The notes: generated by a model not told the origin, from the sequence alone. A stretch of DNA of 64,000 bases from Candidatus Gastranaerophilales bacterium (GCA_017461425.1 JAFTXY010000006.1:1-64000), one strand, 5' to 3'. Counted from the first letter of the stretch, positions 16,734 through 26,703 are shown. Translations and numbers: made by a program.

Positions 16734-17864
16734 ATGAAAACAAATCAAATGAAATTTGATATTACAAATAATATAGAAAAAGCAAAATATTACACAGCTT
16801 TTTCATATTTGAATGTTCGCCCATTATTTAAAGCAAAATTATTTGAATTTTTTGATTACGATATAAAAAGAGCATTTAATGCAGATAAAAACGATTTAAC
16901 TAATCTAAGAGAATATTATGACATCACAATTCCGAAAGATTTCTTAGAAAAAAGAGATAAATTAAATATCGAAAAATGTTATACAGATGCATTTCTAGAT
17001 AAAGAAGTTAAACTTTTAACATATGAAGATGAAAAATATCCACAATATTTAAAAGAAATTCCAGATTTTCCTTTATCTTTATTTTATAAAGGAAATCTAG
17101 ACTTATTAGAACCCGATTTTAATCTTGCAGTTGTAGGCTCAAGAAATGCGTCGCAAAATGCGCTCTTAGCTCTTGATAGCATAATTTCAAATTTTAAAAA
17201 TTCAAATATAACAATAGTTTCGGGTCTTGCATATGGAATTGATACGCAAGCACATAAAAGCGCTATTGAAAATAATCTTAAGACAATAGCTGTTGTTGGC
17301 TGTGGATTAGATATAGTTTATCCATCTCAAAATAAAAAATTATTTGAAGATATAAAAAATACCTATGGAATTATTTTTAGTGAATATCCATTAAAAACCC
17401 AACCCTTATCATACAATTTTCCACAAAGAAATAGAATTGTTGTTGGCATGAGTAAAGGAACCTTAGTTGCCGAAGCTCAAATAAAATCAGGAGCAATGAT
17501 AAGCGCAAATTTAACTCTTGATTATAATAGAGAATTAATGTGCATACCTGGAAACATATTAAATCCAAATACATCAGGCATATATCATCTGATAAAAAAT
17601 GGCGCAGGAATTGTTTCTGATGCAAAAGATTTGTTAAATTACATGGATTGGGATATTATACTGAATGAAGAAAAATTCAAAGACAACAATCTTGATGGTT
17701 TACAAAAAGAAATCTTAGATATATTAGCTCTTGAAGATAAAAGTTTTGATGAAATAATAAATATAACAAACTCAGATACATCTCAAATAATGATTACATT
17801 AACAGAATTAGAGTTAAAAGGCTTAATCAAGCAATCAAATAATAAATATTACAAGTGCAAATAG
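16734..17864 (+). CDS. dprA: DNA-processing protein DprA (Smf)
   Basis: The Rossmann-like DprA core is clear: LAVVGSRNAS, SGLAYGIDTQAHKSAI, AVVGCGLDIVYPSQN, NFPQRNRIVVGMSKGTLVAE and the CIPGNILNPNTSG segment. A C-terminal winged helix (ILDILALEDKSFDEII) follows, as in many DprA proteins. DprA loads RecA onto incoming single-stranded DNA during transformation. It is followed 6 bases later by topA, a common pairing. Confidence 0.95.
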   Translation: MKTNQMKFDITNNIEKAKYYTAFSYLNVRPLFKAKLFEFFDYDIKRAFNADKNDLTNLREYYDITIPKDFLEKRDKLNIEKCYTDAFLDKEVKLLTYEDEKYPQYLKEIPDFPLSLFYKGNLDLLEPDFNLAVVGSRNASQNALLALDSIISNFKNSNITIVSGLAYGIDTQAHKSAIENNLKTIAVVGCGLDIVYPSQNKKLFEDIKNTYGIIFSEYPLKTQPLSYNFPQRNRIVVGMSKGTLVAEAQIKSGAMISANLTLDYNRELMCIPGNILNPNTSGIYHLIKNGAGIVSDAKDLLNYMDWDIILNEEKFKDNNLDGLQKEILDILALEDKSFDEIINITNSDTSQIMITLTELELKGLIKQSNNKYYKCK

Positions 17865-17870
17865 GTTGAT

Positions 17871-20159
17871 ATGGCAAGCAAAACTACGGATAAAAAAGAG
17901 AATAATAAAACAGGTGAAAAAACTCTGGTTATAGTTGAGTCTCCTGCAAAATCTAAAACAATAGGAAAAATCTTAGGAAGTAATTATATAATCCAAGCTT
18001 CTATGGGACATGTTAGGGATTTAGCTTCCAAAGGACTTGGCTTTGACATAGAAAATAATTTTAAACCAACTTTTGAAGTTATTCCCGAAAAGAAAAAAGT
18101 TATTACGGAATTAAATAAAATAGCAAAAACCGTAGACAGAATCTATCTTGCATCGGACCCTGACCGTGAGGGGGAAGCTATCGCATGGCATGTTAAAGAA
18201 TGCCTCAAATTTCCAGAAGACAAAATTTTCAGAATTGTTTTTAACGAAATCACACCAAATGCAATTAAAGAAGCGGTTGCGAACTATCATCAAATTGATA
18301 TGTTAAAGGTTGAAGCTCAAAAAACAAGACAAATCCTAGATAAACTTGTAGGTTTTAAAATCTCCCCTATTCTTTGGGAAACAATGAAAAACTATAAACT
18401 TTCAGCAGGTCGCGTGCAATCTGTTGCTCTTAAGATGATTTGCGAAAGAGAAGACGAAATAGAAGCTTTTGTTCCACAAGAATATTGGAGCGTTGAAGCT
18501 TTATTAAATAAAAATAAATTTGAATTCTCTGCTGAATTATCAAGAATAATCAATGGTTCAAAAGATGAAAAACTTGAACTTCATGATGAAAAAGAAGTAC
18601 AAGAAGTATTAAAAAATCTTGAAAAAGCAAAATATACAGTTTCTAAAATTACACCAAGAGATACAACCAGAAAAGCGCAACCTCCTTTTATTACTTCAAC
18701 TCTTCAAAGGGAAGCAAGCTCAAAATTAGGCTATGGCGTATCAAAAACAATGCAAATAGCGCAAAAACTATATGAAGGTATTGATTTGGGTGATGGTTCT
18801 GTTGGTTTAATAACATACATGAGAACAGATTCAACTCGTATATCAGATGATGCTCAAATAGCTGCAAAAGAATTTATTACCCAAAATTTTGGAGAAGAAT
18901 ATTATCCAAAAACTCCAAACATTTACGCAAAGAAAAAACAAAATACACAAGATGCTCACGAAGCAATTCGTCCATCTTATATTGAAAAAACTCCTGAAAG
19001 TATAAAAAAATATTTAACTGCTGAACAATACAAACTTTATAAATTAATTTGGGATAGATTTATGGCTTCTCAAATGTCTAATGCAAAAGTTAAAAATCTA
19101 ACTGTTGATATCACAGCAGACAAATATATTTTCAAAATGGGTTCATCAAAAATTGTATTTGATGGTTTTACAAAAATTTATCGTGATGAAGAAGAAGAAA
19201 TTATTCAAAAATTCCCTGATTTATCAGTTGGTGATGAATTAGATTTAATTAAATTAAATCCTGAGCAACATTTTACACAACCTCCTTCAAGATTTTCTGA
19301 AGCAAGCTTAGTAAAACAACTTGAAGAATATGGAATCGGTCGTCCATCTACATATGCTCCAATTATTACAAAAATTCAACAAAGAAATTATGTTGAAAAA
19401 ATTGATAATAAAGCACTAAAACCAACTCCATTAGGAAGAGCTGTCTGCAAACAATTGAACGACAATTTTATTGATATTATGGATTATAAATTCACGGCAA
19501 AAATGGAAGCTAGTCTTGATGATATCGCAGAAGATAAGCAAGATGGAGTTAAATTTTTAAATGGTTTTTGGAAACCTTTTTCAAAAACATTAGATGAAGC
19601 TCAAAAAAATATGAAACGAGTAGATGTTGAAACCGATAAAACTTGTCCAAATTGCGGCAAAAAAATGGTAGTAAAATTATCTCGTTATGGAAAACAATTC
19701 CTAGCCTGCAGTGGATATCCAGAATGTAAAACTGCATTGCCTATGGAAGGTGAAGCAAAAAAAGTTGAAATTCCTGAAGATGAACCAACAGATAAAAAAT
19801 GTGAAAAATGCAATGGTGATATGGTTATTAAAACAGGTCCATACGGAAAATATTACCAATGTTTAAATGATAAATGTAAAAAACGTTTTTCAATTGTTGA
19901 ATCGTCAGGTGTCAAATGTCCTGAATGTGAAAAAGCAGGAAAAGATGGAGAATTGGTAAAAAGAAAATCAAGATATGGAACATTTTTCTGGGGGTGTTCT
20001 AAATATCCAGATTGCTCTTTTGCGCTTTGGGCAGAACCAACTGGCGAAAAATGCCCTGAATGTAAAAGTTTATTAGTTAAAAAATTCCTAAAAAGAGGAA
20101 ATAAAATAGACTGTTCAAACAAAAACTGCAAATATTCAAGACCGATGGAAGAAGAATAA
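17871..20159 (+). CDS. topA: DNA topoisomerase I
   Basis: The 762-residue protein has the Toprim domain (LVIVESPAKSKTIGKILG, DPDREGEAIAWH), the active-site tyrosine in GLITYMRTDSTRIS (about residue 315) and the RPSTYAPIITKIQQRNYV motif. The tail has a series of zinc fingers starting at CPNCGKKMVVK. It relaxes negative supercoils. The N-terminus has a short Lys-rich extension (about 18 residues). Only two bases separate it from aroE. Confidence 0.97.
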   Translation: MASKTTDKKENNKTGEKTLVIVESPAKSKTIGKILGSNYIIQASMGHVRDLASKGLGFDIENNFKPTFEVIPEKKKVITELNKIAKTVDRIYLASDPDREGEAIAWHVKECLKFPEDKIFRIVFNEITPNAIKEAVANYHQIDMLKVEAQKTRQILDKLVGFKISPILWETMKNYKLSAGRVQSVALKMICEREDEIEAFVPQEYWSVEALLNKNKFEFSAELSRIINGSKDEKLELHDEKEVQEVLKNLEKAKYTVSKITPRDTTRKAQPPFITSTLQREASSKLGYGVSKTMQIAQKLYEGIDLGDGSVGLITYMRTDSTRISDDAQIAAKEFITQNFGEEYYPKTPNIYAKKKQNTQDAHEAIRPSYIEKTPESIKKYLTAEQYKLYKLIWDRFMASQMSNAKVKNLTVDITADKYIFKMGSSKIVFDGFTKIYRDEEEEIIQKFPDLSVGDELDLIKLNPEQHFTQPPSRFSEASLVKQLEEYGIGRPSTYAPIITKIQQRNYVEKIDNKALKPTPLGRAVCKQLNDNFIDIMDYKFTAKMEASLDDIAEDKQDGVKFLNGFWKPFSKTLDEAQKNMKRVDVETDKTCPNCGKKMVVKLSRYGKQFLACSGYPECKTALPMEGEAKKVEIPEDEPTDKKCEKCNGDMVIKTGPYGKYYQCLNDKCKKRFSIVESSGVKCPECEKAGKDGELVKRKSRYGTFFWGCSKYPDCSFALWAEPTGEKCPECKSLLVKKFLKRGNKIDCSNKNCKYSRPMEEE

Positions 20160-20161
20160 TT

Positions 20162-21022
20162 ATGGAAAACTACAAATTAGCTTTAATTGGCTATCCTTTA
20201 GGACATTCCTTAAGCCCAACGTTATACAAAACAGCTTTTAGGGAATTTAATATTCAAGGAACTTACGAGCTTCTTGCCACAAAAAGCGAAGATTTAATCT
20301 CTCAAATCAAACACCTAAGAACACACGGTTACTATGGTTTTAATGTAACAATTCCCCATAAAGTTCCCCTAACGTTATTCTTATCAAAATATGATGAATA
20401 CGTTAATATGACTGGGTCAGTTAACACGATAAAGATTGAAGAAGATTTATCGTTATCTGGATATAATACGGATGTTATGGGCTTCTATGAAGCAATACCC
20501 AAGGATGTCGATTTGAAAAATAAAAAAGCAGCAGTTTTAGGTACAGGCGGCGCAGCAAGAGCTGTGTGTGCTGGGTTATACAAAGCAGGAATTAGCGAGA
20601 TAGATATCTATACTCGTAACGTTATCAATTCAAAAGAAGTAATTGATACTTTAAGAAATAGATTTGACAAAATAAAAATCAATGCAATTCAAAATTCACT
20701 GATGAATTCATTGAATGATATCGACATTTTAGTTAACACAACTCCTGTTGGCATGAAAAATTACGACGAGCAAAATTCTCCAATTGATGATGAGAAATTT
20801 GAAACCCTAAAAGAAGATGCTTTAGTTTACGATATTGTTTACAATCCTTTAAGAACACCATTAATTTCAAAAGCAATAAAAAATAATAAAAGATATATTT
20901 GCGGTCTGGATATGCTTGTACATCAAGCATGTTGCGCTTTTGAAATATGGACAGGCAAAAAACCAGATTTTAAAAATTTAAAAATTGCAGTTTTAGAAGA
21001 ATTTTTAATAAATTATCATTAA
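20162..21022 (+). CDS. aroE: Shikimate dehydrogenase
   Basis: The substrate-binding start GYPLGHSLSP, catalytic Lys67 in NVTIPHK and the NADP-binding loop GTGGAARAV identify AroE at 286 residues. It reduces 3-dehydroshikimate to shikimate in aromatic amino-acid synthesis. It ends the dprA-topA-aroE run, with two bases from the topA stop. Confidence 0.95.
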   Translation: MENYKLALIGYPLGHSLSPTLYKTAFREFNIQGTYELLATKSEDLISQIKHLRTHGYYGFNVTIPHKVPLTLFLSKYDEYVNMTGSVNTIKIEEDLSLSGYNTDVMGFYEAIPKDVDLKNKKAAVLGTGGAARAVCAGLYKAGISEIDIYTRNVINSKEVIDTLRNRFDKIKINAIQNSLMNSLNDIDILVNTTPVGMKNYDEQNSPIDDEKFETLKEDALVYDIVYNPLRTPLISKAIKNNKRYICGLDMLVHQACCAFEIWTGKKPDFKNLKIAVLEEFLINYH

Positions 21023-21107
21023 AAAGTAGTATTTTTTTAAAAATTCCTGTACAATAATTATGTTTTAATATAAATTAGTGATAGATGTTATAGTAGAATA
21101 GTAAAAG

Positions 21108-21770
21108 ATGATTAGTAGCACAAGAGATTTCAAAAGAAGAGGTTTTACATTAGCCGAAGCGTTGGTAACTTTGGTTATCATTGGTGTTATTGCAGCTTTG
21201 ACAATTCCTGGTATCTTGGTAAATACAGAACAACACGAATATAAATCTGCTCTTAAAAAGGCTCTTTCTGTTTTAAACCAAGTAATCGAATTAAACATCG
21301 CTTTGGACTCATATGGTCCATTGGAAACTGTTAGTATGGCTACCCCTGAAGATGAAAACAGTTTATTTTCAATGTTTAAAAACAGAATGAACGTTATTTC
21401 AACATCAAATAAATACGGTCGTGGCGGTACTGATAATTACGCATTCTTTACAGCAGACGGTATGAGATTTGAATTTCCTAAAACTCCAACTGTGACAGGC
21501 GGAACTTTTGTTGATGGCAACTTTGAATGCGCAAGACCTGGTGTAAAAGTTCAAAACGAACTTGGTGTAGACAAAAGCACACCTTGTTTAATCATTGTTG
21601 ATGTAAACGGACAAAGAAAACCAAACCCAAGAGAAGATGGTAAATCATACAAAGTTCCAAAAGCTTCAGGTCGTTCAAGAATTCTTGACGTATTCCCAAT
21701 TATCATCACAGATATCAACGCATATCCATATGGTGTAGTTGGTCAACGTGCGATGTTCCAACACGATTAG
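21108..21770 (+). CDS. Prepilin-type pilin-like protein
   Basis: The N-terminus KRRGFTLAEALVTLVIIG is a canonical type IV prepilin signal: cleavage after Gly, Phe at +1, Glu at +5 and a hydrophobic helix. The remaining 180 residues form a globular domain with GTFVDGNFECARPG...TPCLIIVDVNGQRKPN, a pattern seen in many small pseudopilins. It probably becomes a minor pilin or secretion pseudopilin. It is monocistronic, with a strong terminator. Confidence 0.85.
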   Translation: MISSTRDFKRRGFTLAEALVTLVIIGVIAALTIPGILVNTEQHEYKSALKKALSVLNQVIELNIALDSYGPLETVSMATPEDENSLFSMFKNRMNVISTSNKYGRGGTDNYAFFTADGMRFEFPKTPTVTGGTFVDGNFECARPGVKVQNELGVDKSTPCLIIVDVNGQRKPNPREDGKSYKVPKASGRSRILDVFPIIITDINAYPYGVVGQRAMFQHD

Positions 21771-21791
21771 TATGAAAAAGTTTAATATAAT

Positions 21792-21823
21792 AAAAAACTC
21801 TTGAAATTATTCAAGAGTTTTTT
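21792..21823. terminator. Bidirectional terminator between pilin-like gene and nrdG
   Basis: A perfect 14-bp stem (AAAAAACTCTTGAA with TTCAAGAGTTTTTT) and a 4-base loop, 22 bp after the pilin-like stop and 21 bp beyond the nrdG stop. Confidence 0.9.
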
Positions 21824-21843
21824 ATTTATCAATGTAATTTTAA

Positions 21844-22335
21844 TTAACTTTTATGCAAAACAATATTGCCTTGTTCTAATGTCTTTTTAACATCAATGAT
21901 TCTTTGATTAGAACTTCCAACCCATAACAAATTATTATCATTTAATTCTTTTTTAAATTCACCATCGATTAATACATCAATATAGTCTAGTTCGATTTTA
22001 TCCTTAACTTCTTCCCAAAGAAAACCAGTATACAACCAAACAGTTTTATTAGGATATGTTTCTTTAACTTTTTTTGCCAATCTTAAGACAGTTTCTCTAT
22101 TAAATGGATGTAATGGGTCACCGCCTGAGAATGTTATACCTGAAATATGCTCTTGAGATAATGCCTCAAACAATTCTTCTTCTGCAGCATTATCAAATTC
22201 TATACCACTTGCCACATCCCAAGTTTCAGGATTATGACACCCATCACAACAATGTGTACAACCTGCAGTCCAAAGAACAACCCTTAAACCATCTCCGTTT
22301 AACATGTCGTCTTTTGTAATATTATGATAATTCAT
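21844..22335 (-). CDS. nrdG: Anaerobic ribonucleotide reductase-activating protein
   Basis: The 163-residue radical SAM enzyme begins MNYHNITKDDMLNGDGLR and has the cluster motif AGCTHCCDGCHNPETW and GITFSGGDPL. NrdG uses S-adenosylmethionine to install the glycyl radical on NrdD. It is unlinked from nrdD here, on the opposite strand. GGGGAG precedes the ATG. Confidence 0.95.
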   Translation of the reverse strand: MNYHNITKDDMLNGDGLRVVLWTAGCTHCCDGCHNPETWDVASGIEFDNAAEEELFEALSQEHISGITFSGGDPLHPFNRETVLRLAKKVKETYPNKTVWLYTGFLWEEVKDKIELDYIDVLIDGEFKKELNDNNLLWVGSSNQRIIDVKKTLEQGNIVLHKS

Positions 22336-22415
22336 TTCTACTCCCCTTATTTATAAGCATGATTTTACTCTTTTAAAATAGTCATGGCAAATAACTTCAT
22401 ATAGTTTAAAAGAGG

Positions 22416-23342
22416 TTAACCTTTTTGCATTTCTTTGTATTCATTTTTAACCAAATTAATATCAAAAGTTAAAGTTTTTTGATTTTCAATTGCAAATTCA
22501 AGACAATCTCTTCTTGAATCAATATCATCATTAAGTTCAAATATTTTAGACATTAAATAATAAATATCGCCATTTTCTTGTTTTTCTGATAATTCGCTCA
22601 ACATTTCCATAGCATCATCTTGTTTGTTATTATTTATCATAATTTGAGCCAAAATTTTATATGCTTCGATATCATTAGGATTTTTTTCAATTGTTTTTTG
22701 AAGCATAACAATCGCATCATCAACTCTATTTAATTCAAAATAAATCTGAGCAATATTAAAATAAGCCCATGAATAATCACTAGATAATTCTATTACTTTT
22801 CGATATTCAGCAAGAGCAAAATCATACTCTTTAATTTTTTTATATTCACCAGCCAAATAAAAATGTGAAAAATAATCACTATAATTATATTCAATTGCCT
22901 TTTTAAAACATTTTATAGCAGTATACGGTTCGTTTTTCTTAGAATACAATAAACCTATCGAGAAAAACGCATTAGAATCTTCATTTTTATAATAGATAAC
23001 TTTTTTCAAATTATCCATTGCTAAATCTATTTCGCCTTTTTGCTCATAACATAATGCTAAATTATACAAAAAATCAGGGTCATCTGGCTTTAATTCAACC
23101 GCTTTTTCATAGGCAATTAAAGCGTTATCAATATTTTTCAATTTTTCCCAACAAATGCCAGTATTAAAATATAAATTAGCATCATCAGGAAAAATATTCA
23201 AAAGATATTTTATATGGGATAATGCGGCGCTCTCAAAACCTAAATCCAAGCAAAGCATAATTAATTCACGTCTTGCTTGGAAATTTTTTGGATTTAATTT
23301 TATTGTAGTTTGAAGATTTTCAAACTTTTCAATATCATTCAT
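22416..23342 (-). CDS. Tetratricopeptide-repeat protein
   Basis: The 308-residue product is almost entirely TPR units: NLYFNTGICWEKLKNIDNAL, DFLYNLALCYEQKGEIDLAM, AYFNIAQIYFELNRVDDAI and others. There is no signal peptide, so it probably acts as a cytoplasmic scaffold. Its ATG overlaps the preceding SRWYD-repeat gene by eight bases, indicating coupled translation. Confidence 0.88.
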   Translation of the reverse strand: MNDIEKFENLQTTIKLNPKNFQARRELIMLCLDLGFESAALSHIKYLLNIFPDDANLYFNTGICWEKLKNIDNALIAYEKAVELKPDDPDFLYNLALCYEQKGEIDLAMDNLKKVIYYKNEDSNAFFSIGLLYSKKNEPYTAIKCFKKAIEYNYSDYFSHFYLAGEYKKIKEYDFALAEYRKVIELSSDYSWAYFNIAQIYFELNRVDDAIVMLQKTIEKNPNDIEAYKILAQIMINNNKQDDAMEMLSELSEKQENGDIYYLMSKIFELNDDIDSRRDCLEFAIENQKTLTFDINLVKNEYKEMQKG

Positions 23343-23778
23343 CTTCTTCGCTTAAAATCTTATCTAAATCTAAATCAATGATTTTTCCATCAATTTCATT
23401 TTCTTGCTCTTCTTGTTCAATTTCATCCTTATCTTCATCTTGGATAATTTTTTCGATAACAATCTGAGCCATATCTAGAGCAACTTTTTTCTTTGTTTCA
23501 GGAGAGCATTTTTCAAGCATTTGTATTGCTGTTCTAACCGTCGAATCAATATCATACCATCTTGAATGCCCTCTTTGAATTCTGCCATCCTCAACAGCAG
23601 ACATAATATCTTCAACATTTTCATATTTATTATCTTGAATATTATGTTCAATAATAACTTTAATTAAATTAAGAGCAACTGCAATCTGTCTTTCATCAGA
23701 AGAATTAGCCAATGTTCTCATTGACATCGATAAAACAGGATCTTTATCATACCATCTTGAATAATATTGATTATCCAT
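23335..23778 (-). CDS. Two-repeat SRWYD protein of unknown function
   Basis: This 147-residue acidic protein contains two related copies of about 43 residues: SRWYDKDPVLSMSMRTLA...VIIEHNIQD and SRWYDIDSTVRTAIQMLE...IVIEKIIQD. An Asp/Glu-rich tail follows (DLDLDKILSEEDE). AAGGAG precedes the ATG. It is coupled to the TPR gene, so the two products probably work together. I recognise no named family. Confidence 0.7.
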   Translation of the reverse strand: MDNQYYSRWYDKDPVLSMSMRTLANSSDERQIAVALNLIKVIIEHNIQDNKYENVEDIMSAVEDGRIQRGHSRWYDIDSTVRTAIQMLEKCSPETKKKVALDMAQIVIEKIIQDEDKDEIEQEEQENEIDGKIIDLDLDKILSEEDE

Positions 23779-23796
23779 ATTTGCTCCTTGAATAAT

Positions 23797-24093
23797 TTAA
23801 CTGTGTTTAAATACTACTCCGCTTCCGGACTCTGGGTATTCCCATTTTATTGTACCATAAGGACAAGCAATTCTACATGCGCCACATTCTAAACAATTCT
23901 CATATTGAACAATTGTTTCGCCACTAACTTCATCAACACTATAAACCCCCGCAGGACATATTATAGTACAGGTTTTTTCTTTACATTTTAAACATTTTTT
24001 TTGATTTACTTCCAAATGCGATTTTTCTGAACAATTGTATTTCAATGTCGCCAATTTGTCTTGTATTGATTTTTTATTTTCTTTATCTTGCAT
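23797..24093 (-). CDS. fixX: Ferredoxin-like protein FixX
   Basis: At 98 residues this has the FixX layout: KCLKCKEKTCTIICPAGVY, then NCLECGACRIACPYGTIKWEYP, holding one or two Fe-S clusters. It starts two bases after the fixC stop (a frame extension to 24126 would overlap fixC). FixX accepts electrons from FixC in the ETF-quinone oxidoreductase branch. Confidence 0.9.
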   Translation of the reverse strand: MQDKENKKSIQDKLATLKYNCSEKSHLEVNQKKCLKCKEKTCTIICPAGVYSVDEVSGETIVQYENCLECGACRIACPYGTIKWEYPESGSGVVFKHS

Positions 24094-24095
24094 TA

Positions 24096-25424
24096 TTATT
24101 TTCCAAAAAATACATCCATAACACATTTAAAAATTGAAGAAAAATCTTTAAACAAATCTGAAAATTTTCTATCTTTAAAAATACTGAAAACAAATTTTCT
24201 TATTTGAACACTTTTTGAAACGCAATTAGCACTTGTAATTATTTCAAAAAATTGCTTTATTTTTTTAGGATAATATATTGCAATAGAATCTGAACGAGAG
24301 TACAAGCGTTCTATTACATTTCTATACGAATATAAATCTTTTAAAATAAATGATTTTTCTAGTTTTTTTCTATAAACCGATAAACTTCTTTCGCTAAAAT
24401 CATTATTATTTAGAGCGTTTATTGCAGATTCGCCCGCTAATTTTCCAGATATTAAAGCAAAATTTGTACCTTCAAAATGAACTCCGTTAACAAATCCTGC
24501 TGCATCTCCAACAACAATAACCCCATTTGAAGTTAATTTAGGAATTTTTTTATAACCACCCTCAGGAATTAAATGTGCGCTATATTCAATTATTTCACCA
24601 TCTTTAATTAAAGGTGAGATATCAGGATGTTTTTTAACTTCGTCTAAAATTTGATTAATATTTAATTTATTTCTAGTTAAGTCAGCAAGATTTACGCCAA
24701 CGCCAAGCATTAAAGTATCTTTAAATGTATACAAATAAGTCATCATAAAAAGATTTCTAATGCCCTTTATTGAACCAAAATCTGTACCAAAATACTGTTT
24801 ATTAACACCCATAGAGCCGTCATCAGATAGATGGAATCTTTCTTCTATGGTTTTTTTATCAAGCTTAATAACTTCTTTTACTGATAAAATAATATCTTTT
24901 GAATCAAATTTATTTCTTAAACCAATTTCTTTTGCTAATAAAGAATTAGCGCCATCTGCAATAATTGTAATTGGTGCATAGTAATCTTCTAATTCTGTTT
25001 TTATTCCATAAACTATTCCGTTTTCTTGAATTAAATTTTTAACTAAAGTATTTGGAATATAATAAACTCCATGCCTTTTAACAACATCAATCATCCATTT
25101 TTCAAGATTAAATCTTTTAATTGCTAAAGCATCTTTTGTATTGTAGTCATTATTTGTAATATTAAATGAGCCATTATCACTCAAAAATGCCCAAGTATGA
25201 GAGTTGATTACTCTTTCATAAGGAATTGCATCAAAATCTTCTCTAAAAACTTCTTTTAAGGCGGTTGTATAAACCGCTCCGCCATACATGTTTTTAGAGC
25301 CAGGATATTGTGCTCTTTCAACAAGAACAACTTTTTTTCCTGAGCGAGCAACTTCTAATGCTGCACTAATTCCACTTGGACCTGCGCCAACAACTATAAC
25401 ATCCGCATTATATTTTTTATCCAT
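24096..25424 (-). CDS. fixC: FixC-like electron-transfer flavoprotein:quinone oxidoreductase
   Basis: FAD binding is shown by VIVVGAGPSGISAALEVA and VVLVERAQYPG. The typical FixC segments GAVYTTALKEVF, VVGDAAGFVNGVHFEGTN and ALISGKLAGESA follow in order. At 442 residues the length fits. With FixX it moves electrons between an electron-transfer flavoprotein and the quinone pool or ferredoxin. FixA and FixB are not in this window, so the bifurcating complex, if any, is completed elsewhere. Confidence 0.92.
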   Translation of the reverse strand: MDKKYNADVIVVGAGPSGISAALEVARSGKKVVLVERAQYPGSKNMYGGAVYTTALKEVFREDFDAIPYERVINSHTWAFLSDNGSFNITNNDYNTKDALAIKRFNLEKWMIDVVKRHGVYYIPNTLVKNLIQENGIVYGIKTELEDYYAPITIIADGANSLLAKEIGLRNKFDSKDIILSVKEVIKLDKKTIEERFHLSDDGSMGVNKQYFGTDFGSIKGIRNLFMMTYLYTFKDTLMLGVGVNLADLTRNKLNINQILDEVKKHPDISPLIKDGEIIEYSAHLIPEGGYKKIPKLTSNGVIVVGDAAGFVNGVHFEGTNFALISGKLAGESAINALNNNDFSERSLSVYRKKLEKSFILKDLYSYRNVIERLYSRSDSIAIYYPKKIKQFFEIITSANCVSKSVQIRKFVFSIFKDRKFSDLFKDFSSIFKCVMDVFFGK

Positions 25425-25527
25425 AATTTAATAATACAAGCTATTGATTTAAAAAACAATACGAATACCGGTGGGTAAATTTTTTTAACAAAATAGCCTT
25501 TTAAAAATATTTTTCTATAATAAAAAT

Positions 25528-26637
25528 ATGAAAACATTGAGCCTTATAATACCCATATATAATGAAGCCAAAACTTTAGACAATATTGTTCAAAAAATTT
25601 TATTACTAGAAAATGACGAATACATAAAGGCTAATGATATAAAATTAGAGCTTTTATTGGTTGATGATGCTTCAAGTGATGGAAGTTTTGAAATAGCACA
25701 GAAAATAGCCATAAAAGATAATAGAATAAAGGCATTTAAACACCAAAAAAATCAAGGCAAAGGAGCTGCTCTAAAGACTGGTTTTAATTATGCAACAGGG
25801 GATTTTATAGGCATACAAGATGCTGATGATGAATATAACCCATTAGAATATTCTAAATTATTAAAAACATTAATCGAAAATAACGCTGATGTTTGTTATG
25901 GCTCAAGATATTTAAAACAAGATAACAGACGTGTTTTATATTTTTGGCATACATTTATGAATAAAGGGCTGACTTTATTAACAAATATGTATACAAATCT
26001 AGATATCACAGATATGGAAACTTGTTATAAATTGTTTAAAAAAGATGTTATTAAATATATAGCGCCAAAATTAAAAGAAAATCGTTTTGGTTTCGAGCCT
26101 GAAATTACAATTCACGTTGCAAAAGGAAAATACAGTCTTTATGAATGCGCTATAAGCTATAATCCAAGAACATATGAAGAAGGTAAAAAAATAAAAGCAA
26201 AAGATGGTCTAAGAGCTCTTTATTGCATTTTCCATTATGGCGCTAATACTGCACCTTTACCTATGCAATTTCTCTTATATATTTTTATTGGCGGATTAAG
26301 CGCAATAATAAATATTTTAGCATTTTTAATTTTCGCAAAATTCAATTCAAACTTAATTTTAAATGTTGCACTCGCATTTATAGTCTCTGCTTTAGTAAAC
26401 TATTTGTTATGTATATCGATTTTATTTAGACATAAAGCTCGATGGAACTCTTTTGGTGAAATTTTGACTTATGTAATTACTCTTTGCATAATGGGTTTTG
26501 TTGATTATTATTGCACACATGGGCTTCTTTTGTTTGGCTTAAGTGCATTTTGGGCAAAAACATGTTCAAATTTCGTTGGAATAATAGGAAATTTCTTGTT
26601 AAGAAAATATTTTGTTTTTCCAGAAAAAAATAAATAA
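25528..26637 (+). CDS. Glycosyltransferase family 2 with C-terminal GtrA-like membrane domain
   Basis: Residues 1-230 are a dolichyl-phosphate-mannose-synthase-like GT-A domain (LIIPIYNEAKTLDNIV, VDDASSDGS, QDADDEYNP, FGFEPEITIHVAKG). The remaining 130 residues form four hydrophobic helices typical of GtrA flippase domains (YIFIGGLSAIINILAFLIF, NFLLRKYFVFPEK). Such fusions make and flip lipid-linked sugars for surface glycans or protein glycosylation. Monocistronic. Confidence 0.88.
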   Translation: MKTLSLIIPIYNEAKTLDNIVQKILLLENDEYIKANDIKLELLLVDDASSDGSFEIAQKIAIKDNRIKAFKHQKNQGKGAALKTGFNYATGDFIGIQDADDEYNPLEYSKLLKTLIENNADVCYGSRYLKQDNRRVLYFWHTFMNKGLTLLTNMYTNLDITDMETCYKLFKKDVIKYIAPKLKENRFGFEPEITIHVAKGKYSLYECAISYNPRTYEEGKKIKAKDGLRALYCIFHYGANTAPLPMQFLLYIFIGGLSAIINILAFLIFAKFNSNLILNVALAFIVSALVNYLLCISILFRHKARWNSFGEILTYVITLCIMGFVDYYCTHGLLLFGLSAFWAKTCSNFVGIIGNFLLRKYFVFPEKNK

Positions 26638-26647
26638 CATGTTAAAA

Positions 26648-26689
26648 AATTATCTATCGTGGAATATATAAGCTAAGGAATAGATAATT
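26648..26689 (+). promoter_or_regulatory. Inverted repeat just upstream of the small repeat peptide
   Basis: AATTATCTAT (26648-26657) and ATAGATAATT (26680-26689) are a perfect 10-bp inverted repeat with a 22-base gap, directly before the GGAAAG ribosome-binding site of the next gene. It could be an operator or an RNA stem controlling translation. Confidence 0.4.
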
Positions 26690-26703
26690 ATTGGAAAGAG
26701 AAA

